64,000 nt of DNA. It comes from Termitidicoccus mucosus (GTDB taxonomy: Bacteria; Verrucomicrobiota; Verrucomicrobiia; Opitutales; Opitutaceae). Shown piece after piece: positions 18,600 to 26,979 of the stretch (the stretch's first letter is position 1; every line of letters begins with the position of its first letter). Position numbers and translations under genes: made by a program. Under the pieces are notes generated by a model that did no database searches, was not told where the DNA came from, and worked only from the letters and a program-made list of their open reading frames with translations. The stretch lies in the NCBI RefSeq assembly GCF_038725785.1, contig NZ_CP109796.1, forward strand, positions 3,162,001 through 3,226,000, in the 5' to 3' direction.

Positions 18600-20048
18600 A
18601 TGAGCGCCGAACCCAACCTCCTGCGGGCGCTGGACTACTCGGTGCTGCAACAATGCATGCACTGCGGCATGTGCCTGCCGACCTGCCCGACCTACGCCGA
18701 GACCAAACTCGAACGGCATTCGCCGCGCGGGCGCATCGCGCTCATGCGCGCGATTGCCGACGGGGAGCTGGAGCTGTCGAAGTCGTTTGCCGAGGAAATG
18801 TATTACTGCCTCGGCTGCCTCGCGTGCACTTCGGCCTGTCCCGCCGGCGTGCACTACGCCGAACTTTTCGAGACCGCGCGCGCCGAGATCGAGCGCCGGC
18901 GCCTGCTGGACAGCCCGAAGCGAAACTTCATCCGCTGGTCGGTCGTGCGCGTGCTTTTCACCCGGCCCCGGCTGCTGCGTCTCGCCGGGCGTTTTCTCTG
19001 GCTCTGGCAGGCCAGCGGAGGCCAGTGGCTTTTTAGAAAACTCCGCCTCAACCGCCTGCTCCCGCGCAATCTCCGCCGCCTCGAACCGCAGGCGCCGCGA
19101 GCCTGCGCGAAGTTCAGCCACCAGCTCATCGCGCCGGTCGAGGGGCCGAAGGCGGAGCGCGCCCGGCGCCGCGTCGCGCTGCTGACCGGCTGCGTGCAGG
19201 ATCTGGTTTTTTCGGACATCAACCGCGCGACGGTGGATGTGCTGCTCGCCAACGACTGCGAAGTCCACACCCCGCCGGTGCAGCCTTGCTGCGGCTCGCT
19301 GCACGCGCACAACGGCGACCTGCGCTCCGCCCGCGAACTCGCCCGCCGCCAGCTCGACCTGTTCGATCCGTTTGCGTTCGACGCGATCATCTCCAATGCC
19401 GGCGGCTGCGGCTCGCACCTGCGCGCCTACGGGCACCTGCTCCACGACGACGCGGATTACGCCGCGCGCGCCGCCGAGTGGTCGCGCAAAGTCCGCGACA
19501 TCCACGAATTTCTGGTCGAGATCAACTTCCGCAAACCCGCCCCGCCCGCCGGTGCGGACGGGAACGCGGACATTCTTGTCCGCGATGTCGCGGGCAGGAA
19601 TGCCCGCGCTCCTGAAAGAGGCGCGAGCATCGCGCCCTTGTCTGCTGCCGCTGCGCTGGCGCAATCCAAAATCGAAAATCTAAAATCCAAAATCACCCTG
19701 ACCTATCACGAGAGCTGTCATCTTTGCCACGGCCAGAAGATCAGCGCGGCGCCGCGCGAGGTGCTGCGCGCGCTGCCCGGCGCGCGGCTCGTCGAATGCA
19801 CCGAGTCGTCGTGGTGCTGCGGCTCGGCGGGCATCTACAACATCACGCAGCCGGAGACCTCCGCCTGGCTGCTCCAGCGCAAGATCGGCCACCTGCGGGA
19901 GACCCATGCCGCGGTGGTGGCCACGGCCAATCCCGGCTGCCACATCCAGATCGAAAACGGCCTGCGGGCGGACCGCGCCTCCGAAATCGCCGTGACCCAT
20001 CCCGTGGTGCTGCTGGCGAAAGCCTACCGCGAGGAGGGAAAGACTTGA
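18600..20048 (+). CDS. glcF: Glycolate/lactate oxidase iron-sulfur subunit GlcF with in-frame repeat insertion
   Basis: The 482-residue protein has two N-terminal 4Fe-4S motifs, CMHCGMCLPTCP (about 19-30) and CLGCLACTSACP (about 70-81). It also has two CCG domains (CCGSLHAHNGD and CCGSAGIYN) that bind further clusters or hydrophilic electron carriers. It would take electrons from GlcD. Residues about 318-366 (AGADGNADILVRDVAGRNAR...) come from a repeat element containing two tandem hairpins and AAAATC words. The normal sequence resumes at LTYHESCHLCHGQ. The insertion falls in a variable linker before the second CCG domain, so activity may be kept. Confidence 0.88.
   Translation: MSAEPNLLRALDYSVLQQCMHCGMCLPTCPTYAETKLERHSPRGRIALMRAIADGELELSKSFAEEMYYCLGCLACTSACPAGVHYAELFETARAEIERRRLLDSPKRNFIRWSVVRVLFTRPRLLRLAGRFLWLWQASGGQWLFRKLRLNRLLPRNLRRLEPQAPRACAKFSHQLIAPVEGPKAERARRRVALLTGCVQDLVFSDINRATVDVLLANDCEVHTPPVQPCCGSLHAHNGDLRSARELARRQLDLFDPFAFDAIISNAGGCGSHLRAYGHLLHDDADYAARAAEWSRKVRDIHEFLVEINFRKPAPPAGADGNADILVRDVAGRNARAPERGASIAPLSAAAALAQSKIENLKSKITLTYHESCHLCHGQKISAAPREVLRALPGARLVECTESSWCCGSAGIYNITQPETSAWLLQRKIGHLRETHAAVVATANPGCHIQIENGLRADRASEIAVTHPVVLLAKAYREEGKT
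19553..19699. repeat. Tandem hairpins plus AAAATC words inside glcF
   Basis: Two perfect hairpins stand in tandem: CGCGGACA-TTCT-TGTCCGCG (19565-19584) and CGCGGGCA-GGAA-TGCCCGCG (19589-19608). They are followed by an AT-rich series of words ATCCAAAATCGAAAATCT (from 19662). The whole block is in frame with glcF. Confidence 0.75.
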
Positions 20049-20082
20049 TCCGCGGCGCCGGGCTTTCCCGCCTTCTTCCGCC

Positions 20083-20140
20083 ATGCAAAAACCCCGCCCA
20101 CCCAGCGCGACATCGCAAAGGCGGCCGGTGGGTTTTATAA
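20083..20140 (+). pseudogene. Remnant of a LacI-family regulator N-terminus
   Basis: From the ATG at 20083 the sequence reads MQKPRP. After a one-base shift it gives TQRDIAKAAG, the start of the helix-turn-helix that opens LacI-family repressors (DIAKAAGVS). The similarity ends at about 20136, where the sequence runs into a hairpin repeat. No other part of a LacI protein is visible. Short length makes chance similarity possible. Confidence 0.4.
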
Positions 20141-20156
20141 ATCAGTGCGCTGCCGC

Positions 20157-20284
20157 GTAGCGCAGGCATCCTTGCCTGCCGTCGAAACCGAAGGCGCGAA
20201 GCGCCGCTGACTTTCTCTCTTCAGAAAAAGAATGCGCGCTGCGCGCGATAAAGTAACGACGGCAGGCAAAGATGCCTGCACTAC
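20157..20284. repeat. Imperfect inverted repeat between glcF and the TPR gene
   Basis: Arms GTAGCGCAGGCATCCTTGCC (20157-, to about 20184) and the complementary GCAGGCAAAGATGCCTGCAC (from about 20261) form a stem of about 28 bp with two or three mismatches. The loop contains GCGCGCTGCGCGCG. This looks like a mobile hairpin element, not a simple terminator. Confidence 0.7.
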
Positions 20285-20343
20285 GGCGCGCTGCCGCGCG
20301 AGGGGTTGTCGGCCATTCCGGAAGAACTGGCCGGACGTTGAGA

Positions 20344-20850
20344 TTATTCGGGCAGCTTCAGCAAACCCGGGTCCGCCGCCAGTTGATCCACGAGTTTGTT
20401 GTCAATGCAGGCGCGGATGACCTGGTTTTTCGGGAGATCCCGGCCGGCCTGTTCGAGCGTTTCCCGCGCGGCTTTATTGTCGCCCAATGATACAAGCAGG
20501 CGGATCTGATCGATGCGGATGTCGATGTCCTCGGGATTTTGCTTGATGAGCCGCTGGCATGCCTCGACGGCTTGTTGGCATGCCTTGCGGGCCTCCTTGT
20601 TTTTGCCAAGACGCAGGCGCACGTTCGCGAGATCGGCCCAATAATCATAGGCGTCGGGGTTGAATCCGAGCGCCTCGACCAGCAGGGTTTCGGCTTTGCC
20701 GATGTCGTTGAACTGGATTTCGGCGCGGGCCTTGGCGGCCCGGGCGTCGGCCTCGGCGCGATCGAGGTTGGTGATTTCGCGCGATTTTGAGCACGCGCCG
20801 AGAAACACGGCGAGCACGATGGCAAGAATGGGGACAACCCGGGTTTGCAT
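20344..20850 (-). CDS. TPR-containing lipoprotein
   Basis: From the ATG at 20850 the protein is 168 residues. It has a lipoprotein signal (hydrophobic VVPILAIVLAVF then lipobox LGAC, Cys about 20), so it is probably anchored in a membrane. The rest is helical TPR-like repeats (AEIQFNDIGKAETLLVEALG; DAYDYWADLANVRLRLGKNK; DIDIRIDQIRLLVSLGDNKA). An open frame extends 19 codons further upstream but would bury the signal peptide. Such proteins usually act as assembly scaffolds; no specific role can be assigned. Confidence 0.75.
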   Translation of the reverse strand: MQTRVVPILAIVLAVFLGACSKSREITNLDRAEADARAAKARAEIQFNDIGKAETLLVEALGFNPDAYDYWADLANVRLRLGKNKEARKACQQAVEACQRLIKQNPEDIDIRIDQIRLLVSLGDNKAARETLEQAGRDLPKNQVIRACIDNKLVDQLAADPGLLKLPE

Positions 20851-21067
20851 GGAAAAACGCACATCCTGTGCGAAGCCCCGCCCGCGTTGCAATCCAAAGT
20901 AAGGCATGCCCGCGGGGCGGGGTTCTGCGCAAAGTGATGGCGGTTGCAGTCGGGCATGCGCGCCGCTCCCGGGTGTGTCGATGCGCTTTCAAAAGCTGCC
21001 GGCGGCTCCTTTCCTTGAATGAAACAATACGCTTTCAATCGCGTTTCCCGGATTTAAATTTGCGCCG

Positions 21068-21466
21068 ATGACCATCAAGGAATTTTTCAAAAACGACCGC
21101 TATGCGGCCCTCTCCGGCGTCGAGCTGCTGGAGGCGGCGCCGGGCGCGGCCAAGGCGAGGATGGAGGTCCGGGACATGCACCTCAATGCCGGCAATGTGG
21201 TGCAGGGCGGTGCGATTTTCACCCTGGCCGATCTGACCTTCGGCGCCGCAGTCAACGCCTACGGCAACTGGGCCGTGTCCGTCGAAACCAGCATCCGCTA
21301 TTTCCAAGGCGTGTCCACCGGCACGCTCTTCGCCGAGGCCCGCGCCGTGCATGTCCATCGCAAACTGGCGACTTTCGAGGTGACCGTGACCAATGAAAAG
21401 GAGGAGTTGATCGCCCTGTTCACCGCCACGGCCTACCGGAAGAAAAACGTTCTTCCGTTTGCGTGA
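21068..21466 (+). CDS. PaaI-family hotdog thioesterase
   Basis: The 132-residue protein fits the single-domain hotdog fold. NAGNVVQGGAIFTLADLTFG (about 38-57) is the central helix region with the expected Gly-Gly and Asp of PaaI/YbgC-type acyl-CoA thioesterases. It would hydrolyse an aromatic or other acyl-CoA. It converges with hisC of the ior-paaK operon, with 9 bp between the two stop codons. That proximity to paaK suggests aryl-CoA turnover, which is inference only. Confidence 0.8.
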   Translation: MTIKEFFKNDRYAALSGVELLEAAPGAAKARMEVRDMHLNAGNVVQGGAIFTLADLTFGAAVNAYGNWAVSVETSIRYFQGVSTGTLFAEARAVHVHRKLATFEVTVTNEKEELIALFTATAYRKKNVLPFA

Positions 21467-21475
21467 AACCGCGTC

Positions 21476-22570
21476 TCACGCCAGCACTTCGCGCAGCGCG
21501 GCGAGCACGGCGGTGTTTTGCGCCTCGGTGCCGATGGTGATCCGTATCCAATCGGGCAGTTTGTAGCCGTCCATCGGGCGGACGATGATTTTGCGTTTTT
21601 GCAGGGTGTTGAAGACCTCGCGGCCGCGGCCGGTTTTCACCAAGATGAAATTGGCGAACGAAGGCACGTATTCCAGGCCGCCGGCGATTTGCGGGAGGTT
21701 TTTCTCAAAAAAACGCAGGCCGGCGAAGTTGACGCGGCTCGAGTCGGCGAGGTGCGCGTCGTCGTCGAGCGCGGCGGCGGCGGCGGCGGCGGACATGGCG
21801 CCGACGTTGAAAGGCTGCCGGACGCGGTTGAGCGCGGCGATGATGCGCTCGTGCCCGATGGCGTAGCCGATGCGCAGGCCGGCGAGGCCGTAGATTTTGG
21901 AAAACGTTCGCAGCAGCAGCACGTTTTCGCGGCCGGCACGGACGTGCTTCAGGAGGTCGGCGCGCATGGCGTCGGGCGGGTATTCGAAGTAGGCTTCGTC
22001 GAACACGGCGAGGACATGCGGCGGGACTTTTTCGATGAAGCGGTCGAGCGCGTCGGGGGCAAGGGCGGTGCCGGTGGGGTTGTTCGGGTTGCAGACGACG
22101 ATGAGGCGCGTCTCCGGCGTGATGGCGGCGATCATGGCGTCGAGGTCATGGCCGAAGTTTTTCATGGGCGCGACGATGGCGCGGGAGTTGAAGAGCGCGG
22201 CGACGAGGCGGTAGACGGCGAAGGAGCCGTCGCTGACGACCATGTTGGTTTGCGGCGAGAGGAAGATGTGGCCGAGGAACTCGATCAGCTCGTTGCTGCC
22301 GGCGCCGAAGGCGAGGTTGCCGGCGCCGGTGCCGAGCCTGGCGGCGAGTTTCGTCTTCAGGTAAAAGCAGCCGCCGTCGGGGTAGCGGTGCATCTCACGC
22401 GCGGCGGCGGTCATGGCGGCGACGGCCTTGGGCGAGGGGCCGAGTTCGTTTTCGTTCGACGCGACCTTGATGATTTCGTCGAGGTTGAAGCCGAGTTCGC
22501 GCGCGACTTCCTCAATCGGGCGGCCGGGCTCATACACGGGCAGGTTTTCAATCCAAGGGTTGGGTGTCAT
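21476..22570 (-). CDS. hisC: Histidinol-phosphate/aromatic aminotransferase
   Basis: PLP fold type I aminotransferase of 364 residues. Key features are SNENELGPSPKA near the N-terminus, NPNNPTGT (161-168), DEAYFEY (191-197) and the PLP lysine in TFSKIYGLAGLRIGYA (Lys225). It is the last gene of the minus-strand operon iorA-iorB-paaK-ACT-hisC, and its ATG overlaps the stop of the ACT gene. In this setting it may transaminate aryl pyruvates (phenylpyruvate, indolepyruvate, hydroxyphenylpyruvate) instead of, or as well as, histidinol phosphate; HisC-family enzymes are known to accept aromatic substrates. Confidence 0.85.
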   Translation of the reverse strand: MTPNPWIENLPVYEPGRPIEEVARELGFNLDEIIKVASNENELGPSPKAVAAMTAAAREMHRYPDGGCFYLKTKLAARLGTGAGNLAFGAGSNELIEFLGHIFLSPQTNMVVSDGSFAVYRLVAALFNSRAIVAPMKNFGHDLDAMIAAITPETRLIVVCNPNNPTGTALAPDALDRFIEKVPPHVLAVFDEAYFEYPPDAMRADLLKHVRAGRENVLLLRTFSKIYGLAGLRIGYAIGHERIIAALNRVRQPFNVGAMSAAAAAAALDDDAHLADSSRVNFAGLRFFEKNLPQIAGGLEYVPSFANFILVKTGRGREVFNTLQKRKIIVRPMDGYKLPDWIRITIGTEAQNTAVLAALREVLA

Positions 22571-23010
22571 TTTTGTTTTTCCGAATAAAATTCCTCCGCG
22601 GAGATGACGCCGGCGCCGGCGGTGCGGAGCGCGGCGGCGGCGGCGGCGGGGTCGTCGAAACAGATCACGATCATTGCCTTGTTGCCGGTGCCGCGGGCGA
22701 AGGCATACATGTATTCGACGCTGAGGCCGGCGCCGGCGGCGGTGCGAAGGACGGCCTCAAGGCCGCCGGGTTCGTCGGCGACCTCGATGGCGAGCACGTC
22801 GGTGGCCTTGACGGTGAAGCCGGCGCGTTCGAGGATGTCCTTGGCCTCGCGCCATTCGCGGATGATGAGGCGGATGATGCCGAACTCGGTGGTGTCGGCG
22901 AGCGTCATGGTGACGATGTTGATGCCGGCGCCGGCGAGGGCGCGGCAGACTTGGCCGAGATGGCCGGGGCGGTTTTCGAGGAAGACCGAGAGTTGCCGGA
23001 TGTTATTCAT
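22567..23010 (-). CDS. Tandem ACT domain protein
   Basis: The 147-residue protein contains two ACT domains: QLSVFLENRPGHLGQVCRAL (about 5-24) and a second near TDVLAIEVADEPGGLEAVLR (about 70-89). ACT pairs bind amino acids and regulate enzymes or transport. This gene sits between paaK and hisC and overlaps both by 4 bp, an arrangement common for ACT proteins beside phenylacetate-CoA ligases. It may sense an aromatic amino acid and adjust flux through the operon; that is inference. Confidence 0.85.
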   Translation of the reverse strand: MNNIRQLSVFLENRPGHLGQVCRALAGAGINIVTMTLADTTEFGIIRLIIREWREAKDILERAGFTVKATDVLAIEVADEPGGLEAVLRTAAGAGLSVEYMYAFARGTGNKAMIVICFDDPAAAAAALRTAGAGVISAEEFYSEKQK

Positions 23011-24332
23011 GGTGTTTCTTCTCCCTCGTGGCGGCGGTCGATCACGCGTTTGGCCTTGCCCTCGCTGCGGGCGATGGTGTGCGGCTCGGCGAGGACGACG
23101 GGGATGCGCAGGCCGGTGGTGTGCTCGACGGCGTGGGCGAGGCGGCGGCGCATGGCCTCCAGCTCGCTGACGCGGTCGCTGAACATTTCCTTGGTGACCT
23201 CGACGCTGACCTCCATCTGGTCGAGGCCGCCCTTGCGGGTGAGGATGATCTGGTAGTGGGGCAGGGCTTTTTCGACGGAGAGGAGGGCGGCTTCGATTTG
23301 CGAGGGGAAGACGTTCACGCCGCGGATGATCATCATGTCGTCGCAGCGGGAGCGGATGCGGCGGATGCGGCGGAGGGTGCGCCCGCAGGCGCAGCGCCCG
23401 GGGATGATGGAGGTGATATCGTGCGTGCGGTAGCGGATCATCGGGAACGCCTTTTTCGTGAGCGTGGTGATGACCAGCTCGCCCTCGGCGCCGTCGGGCA
23501 GGACGGCGCCGGTGTCGGGGTCGACGATTTCCATGAGGAAGTGGTCCTCGAAGATGTGCATGCCGTTTTGCTCGGAGCACTCGATGCCGACGCCGGGGCC
23601 GATGATTTCGGACAGGCCGTAGATGTCGTGGGCGCGGATGCCGGACTCCCGCTGGATGTAGGCGCGCATGGCGTCGGACCACGGCTCGGCGCCGAAGACG
23701 CCGACGCGGAGCTTGAGTTCGGAGAAGGAGGTGCCGGATTCCTTGATGTGCTCGATGAGGTGGACGAAGTAGGACGGGGTGCAGCAAATCGCGGTGACGC
23801 CAAAATCTTTCAGCACCATCATTTGCCGCTCGGTGTTGCCGCCGGAGATGGGGATGACGGTGGCGCCGAGGCGCTCGCCGCCGCCGTGCGCGCCGAGGCC
23901 GCCGGTGAACAGTCCGTAGCCGTAGGCGTTCTGGAGCACGTCGTCGCCGCACATGCCGGCCATGACGAACGAGCGCAGCATGACCTCGCTCCACACGCCG
24001 AGGTCCTCCCGCGTGTAGCCGACGACAATGGGCTTGCCGGTGGTGCCGCTGGAGGCGTGGATGCGCACGACGTTGCCCATCGGCTCGGCGAAGAGTCCGT
24101 AGGGGTAGGTGTCGCGCAGGTCGTTCTTGTCGGTGAAGGGGAGCTTGGCGAGGTCGTCAAGCGAGCGCACGTCGTCGGGCGTGAGGCCACGCTCGTCCAT
24201 GCGCCGGCGGAAGAGCGCGACGCGCTCGTGGCAGCGGCGGACGGTTTCCTGCAGGCGCGCGAGCTGGAGGGCGTGCAGGGCGTCCGGCTCCATGTAGTCG
24301 GGCGCGCATTCGGGGCGGAGGTCGTGCTTCAT
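23007..24332 (-). CDS. paaK: Phenylacetate-CoA ligase
   Basis: The 441-residue adenylating enzyme activates aryl acetates with ATP and CoA. The P-loop-like motif ASSGTTGKPIVVGYT (about 93-107) and YGLSEIIGPGVGIEC are typical of PaaK, as is the C-terminal small domain with DDMMIIRGVNVFPSQIE. It overlaps iorB upstream and the ACT gene downstream by 4 bp each. With IOR it can run as aryl pyruvate to aryl acetyl-CoA to aryl acetate with ATP gain, or in reverse to build aromatic amino acids from aryl acetates. Confidence 0.92.
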   Translation of the reverse strand: MKHDLRPECAPDYMEPDALHALQLARLQETVRRCHERVALFRRRMDERGLTPDDVRSLDDLAKLPFTDKNDLRDTYPYGLFAEPMGNVVRIHASSGTTGKPIVVGYTREDLGVWSEVMLRSFVMAGMCGDDVLQNAYGYGLFTGGLGAHGGGERLGATVIPISGGNTERQMMVLKDFGVTAICCTPSYFVHLIEHIKESGTSFSELKLRVGVFGAEPWSDAMRAYIQRESGIRAHDIYGLSEIIGPGVGIECSEQNGMHIFEDHFLMEIVDPDTGAVLPDGAEGELVITTLTKKAFPMIRYRTHDITSIIPGRCACGRTLRRIRRIRSRCDDMMIIRGVNVFPSQIEAALLSVEKALPHYQIILTRKGGLDQMEVSVEVTKEMFSDRVSELEAMRRRLAHAVEHTTGLRIPVVLAEPHTIARSEGKAKRVIDRRHEGEETP

Positions 24333-24811
24333 CGGGCGTGGCTCCTTCCCAGCTCAAACGCGGAGAGGTTGGCGTCGAGCAGCTTTGCGGGAAACGTGTC
24401 GCGGATGACGGCGCGCCAGTCCTCCGCCGGCACGTCGGCGAATTCGCGGCTGAGCATCCCGATCATGGCGGAGTTGAGCGCGCGCTTGTTGGCCAGCGCC
24501 GACTGGTCGAGCGTCGAGGCGCGGAGGATGACGGTGCGCGGCGAGCAGTCCGCCTCGTAGAGCGGGAGCTGGTCGTCCTGGAAGAGCACCAAAAAATCCG
24601 TCCCGCCCGCGGGAATCATCGGGCTGAAGACTTTTTCGCCGGCGCGCACGTCGCTGCAAACCGAGCCGCCGCGCTGGCTCATGCCGTGGACCTCGGCTTT
24701 TTTCACGTCCAGCCCGCGCCGGAAAAACACCTCGGCGAGGATCCGCGTGGCGGTGAGCACGCCCATGCCGCCGAGTCCGGCGATTTTCACGTTGACCATT
24801 TGGGTTTTCAT
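24329..24811 (-). CDS. iorB: Indolepyruvate:ferredoxin oxidoreductase beta subunit
   Basis: The 160-residue protein carries the gamma-type domain of 2-oxoacid:ferredoxin oxidoreductases: IAGLGGMGVLTATRILAEV (about 10-28) and EVHGMSQRGGSVCSDVR. It pairs with IorA to convert aryl pyruvates to aryl acetyl-CoA with reduction of ferredoxin. It overlaps iorA and paaK by 4 bp each, so the three are translationally coupled. IorB proteins are usually a little longer (about 190-200 residues); this one appears compact but complete at its N-terminus. Confidence 0.88.
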   Translation of the reverse strand: MKTQMVNVKIAGLGGMGVLTATRILAEVFFRRGLDVKKAEVHGMSQRGGSVCSDVRAGEKVFSPMIPAGGTDFLVLFQDDQLPLYEADCSPRTVILRASTLDQSALANKRALNSAMIGMLSREFADVPAEDWRAVIRDTFPAKLLDANLSAFELGRSHAR

Positions 24812-26454
24812 TTTTTTTCGCCTCCCGCCGCCTTCGCGGCTGCCACGGCGGCGAGCACGCAGGGCCGCCGCGAGACAAAGACCGCGAGTTGTTCCTTTTC
24901 GAGCGCGTCGCGCACCGCGGCCTCGAATGCCTCCTCGTCACGCAACGGGTCGAACGTCTCCACGCGCGGAATGTTCATCGCGCGCGCGATTTTTTCGTAG
25001 TCAATCTTGCCGGCCGGGCTGCCATCGAGGTGCCTGCCGGTGCCGGGGTGGTGCTGCTGGCCGGTCATCGCGGTGGTCGCGTTGTCGAGGATGACGAGCA
25101 CGTGGCCGGTGGGCGGCGTGTTGTAGGCCATCTCGGCCAGGCCGGTCAGCCCGCTGTGGAAAAATGTGCTGTCGCCGATCACGCTCACCACGCGCCGCGC
25201 CTCCTCGCGCGGCAGCGTGTGCCGCAGGCCGAGGCCGACGCCGATGCCCGCGCCCATGCAGATTTGCGTGTGCAGCGCGGAGAGTGGCGGCGTGGCCGCG
25301 AGCGTGTAGCAGCCGATGTCGCCCGCGACGAAGCAGCCGAGTTTCTTGAGCGAGGCAAACGTGCGCGAGTGCGGGCAGCCCGCGCAAAGCTGCGGCGGCA
25401 CGGCGCGCGGCGGCGGCGGCTCCGGCGTGGCGTCGCCGGCGAGGAGGCGGCGCACCCGCGCGACGTTCAGCTCGCCGAAGCGGAACAGCTCCGGCGCGCC
25501 CTCGATTTTGCCGCCGGCGGCGCGGATGGCGTCGGCCAGCACCGGGTCGTTCTCCTCGATCACAAACGCGCGCGCCGCCGAGCGGACGAACGCAAGCACG
25601 GCGTTCATCGGCGGCGGATAAACCATGCCAATCTTGAAAAACGCGGCCTCCGGCGCGGCTTCGCGCGCGTATTGAAACGACGAGCCGGCGGTGACGATGC
25701 CCAGTGGCGCGGCCTTCCCGGCACCGTTGTCGCCGTCGCCGCCGAGGCGCAGATTCGGCCCCTCGGCCTCGTTCCACGCGGCGATTTCCGCGAGCTTGGC
25801 GCGCAACCGCTGGTGCGCCGGGCGCGCATGGCCGGGCACCATCACGTGGCGCGAAATGTCCGCCGGCGGCTTCAGCTCCTCCGGCGCCGGCGCCTCCGTC
25901 GGCGCGCGCGGCACGACGACGGAGCCGGAATGGCAGACGCGCGTCGTGAGCTTGAGCAGCACCGGGATGTGCCAGCGTCGCGAAAGCTCGAACGCCAGCC
26001 GTGTGAAATCGTAGGCGTCCTGCGAGTCCGACGGCTCCAGCAACGGCACCCCGGCGGCCACCGCGTAGCGGCGCGAGTCCTGCTCGTTCTGGCTCGACGC
26101 CATGCCCGGGTCGTCGGCGACCACGAACACCAGCGCGCCGTCCACCCCGCTGTAGGCGGCGGTGAAAAGCACGTCGGAGGCGACATTGAGGCCGACATGC
26201 TTCATGGTGACGAACGCGCCGGCGCCGGCGAACGCGACGCCGAGCGCGACCTCGGCGGCGACCTTTTCGTTTGGCGCCCATTCCGCCGGGCCGCCGAGCC
26301 GGTTGAACTCATCCAAAATCTCGCTCGAAGGCGTCCCGGGGTAGCCGGTGCCGCGCGCCGCGCCCGCGTGCCGGGCGCCGAGCGCCACGGCCTCGTTGCC
26401 CATGAGGAAATGCCGCGGCACCGGCGCGGACTTCTGATACAAAGGGGTTTCCAT
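24808..26454 (-). CDS. iorA: Indolepyruvate:ferredoxin oxidoreductase alpha subunit lacking the C-terminal ferredoxin domain
   Basis: From the ATG at 26454 the protein is 548 residues. It begins with the pyrimidine domain (GNEAVALGARHAG; GYPGTPSSEI; EKVAAEVALGVAFAG). The TPP-binding domain carries LCAGCPHSRTF, GDIGCYTLA, GDSTFFHSGLTGLAEM and DNATTAMTGQQ. Typical IorA ends with a 4Fe-4S ferredoxin-like domain with two Cys clusters. Here the protein stops soon after SRRPCVLAAVAAA and has no such clusters. Either the clusters are supplied by another protein or the enzyme uses a different route. An upstream in-frame start at 26538 would add 28 atypical residues. Confidence 0.88.
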   Translation of the reverse strand: METPLYQKSAPVPRHFLMGNEAVALGARHAGAARGTGYPGTPSSEILDEFNRLGGPAEWAPNEKVAAEVALGVAFAGAGAFVTMKHVGLNVASDVLFTAAYSGVDGALVFVVADDPGMASSQNEQDSRRYAVAAGVPLLEPSDSQDAYDFTRLAFELSRRWHIPVLLKLTTRVCHSGSVVVPRAPTEAPAPEELKPPADISRHVMVPGHARPAHQRLRAKLAEIAAWNEAEGPNLRLGGDGDNGAGKAAPLGIVTAGSSFQYAREAAPEAAFFKIGMVYPPPMNAVLAFVRSAARAFVIEENDPVLADAIRAAGGKIEGAPELFRFGELNVARVRRLLAGDATPEPPPPRAVPPQLCAGCPHSRTFASLKKLGCFVAGDIGCYTLAATPPLSALHTQICMGAGIGVGLGLRHTLPREEARRVVSVIGDSTFFHSGLTGLAEMAYNTPPTGHVLVILDNATTAMTGQQHHPGTGRHLDGSPAGKIDYEKIARAMNIPRVETFDPLRDEEAFEAAVRDALEKEQLAVFVSRRPCVLAAVAAAKAAGGEKK

Positions 26455-26979
26455 GATAAACGTTCCATTTTGAAGGGTACAATCCCCAGCGACGCAACCC
26501 CGAATAACCGGGGCCGGAATCTTTGGGCGGCGACTCAAAATGATGTCACCCCGCGGAACCTTTCCGGTTCTTCGCTATTTGGAACGGCTGTTTTCACGGC
26601 AAGGACGCAGAACCGGGTCACAGCATGCACAGAGCTCCGACACGGAGTTCAGGGAGGTTTATGATATCTCCAAACGAAAGTTATATTTTGGGTAGGGCGA
26701 GGCGTCCCGCCGAGCCGCGGGCGACCAACGGCTCGGCGGGACGCCTCGCCCTACCTTGATAAGTCTATAACTTACTATGTAACAATATCTTTTGAAATTT
26801 CATTTGCATGGCAGGCTGTCGCTTCGTTCGAAACTCCTCCTGACAGACATCGGAAGCTGCCGGCAGTTTTTGAAAATTCATCGACGCGGCGCAGGGCAGC
26901 GCGTTGGACGCGTCGCCGACTTCGCCTCATGGCTGCGATAGCCGCTTCGCGACGGCTCATTGCCGGCGTTTGTCCATGA
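26455..26979. other. Gene-free region containing a hairpin element
   Basis: No gene is recognisable between lipA and iorA. A perfect 27+11+27 nt inverted repeat stands at 26691-26755. The flanks hold mixed-composition sequence with no ORF resembling a known family. The iorA promoter should lie in the right part of this gap just upstream of 26454 on the minus strand, but I cannot point to clear boxes. Confidence 0.5.
26691..26755. repeat. GTAGGGCGAGGCG hairpin family, full copy
   Basis: The left arm GGTAGGGCGAGGCGTCCCGC... (26691-26717) and the right arm (26729-26755) are perfect 27-nt complements around an 11-nt loop (CGGGCGACCAA). The same element, one base longer per arm and with an 11-nt loop, is at 28795-28861. 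Confidence 0.9.

Noticed and set aside
21461-21481. Hairpin GCGTGA/TCACGC between the thioesterase and hisC as shared terminator
   Set aside because: The stem is only 6 bp and consists of the two GCG-TGA gene ends; no T run, likely coincidence.
26775-26960. Possible 61-codon minus-strand gene in the lipA-iorA gap
   Set aside because: No recognisable family, no ribosome site, Arg-rich start; treated as non-coding.
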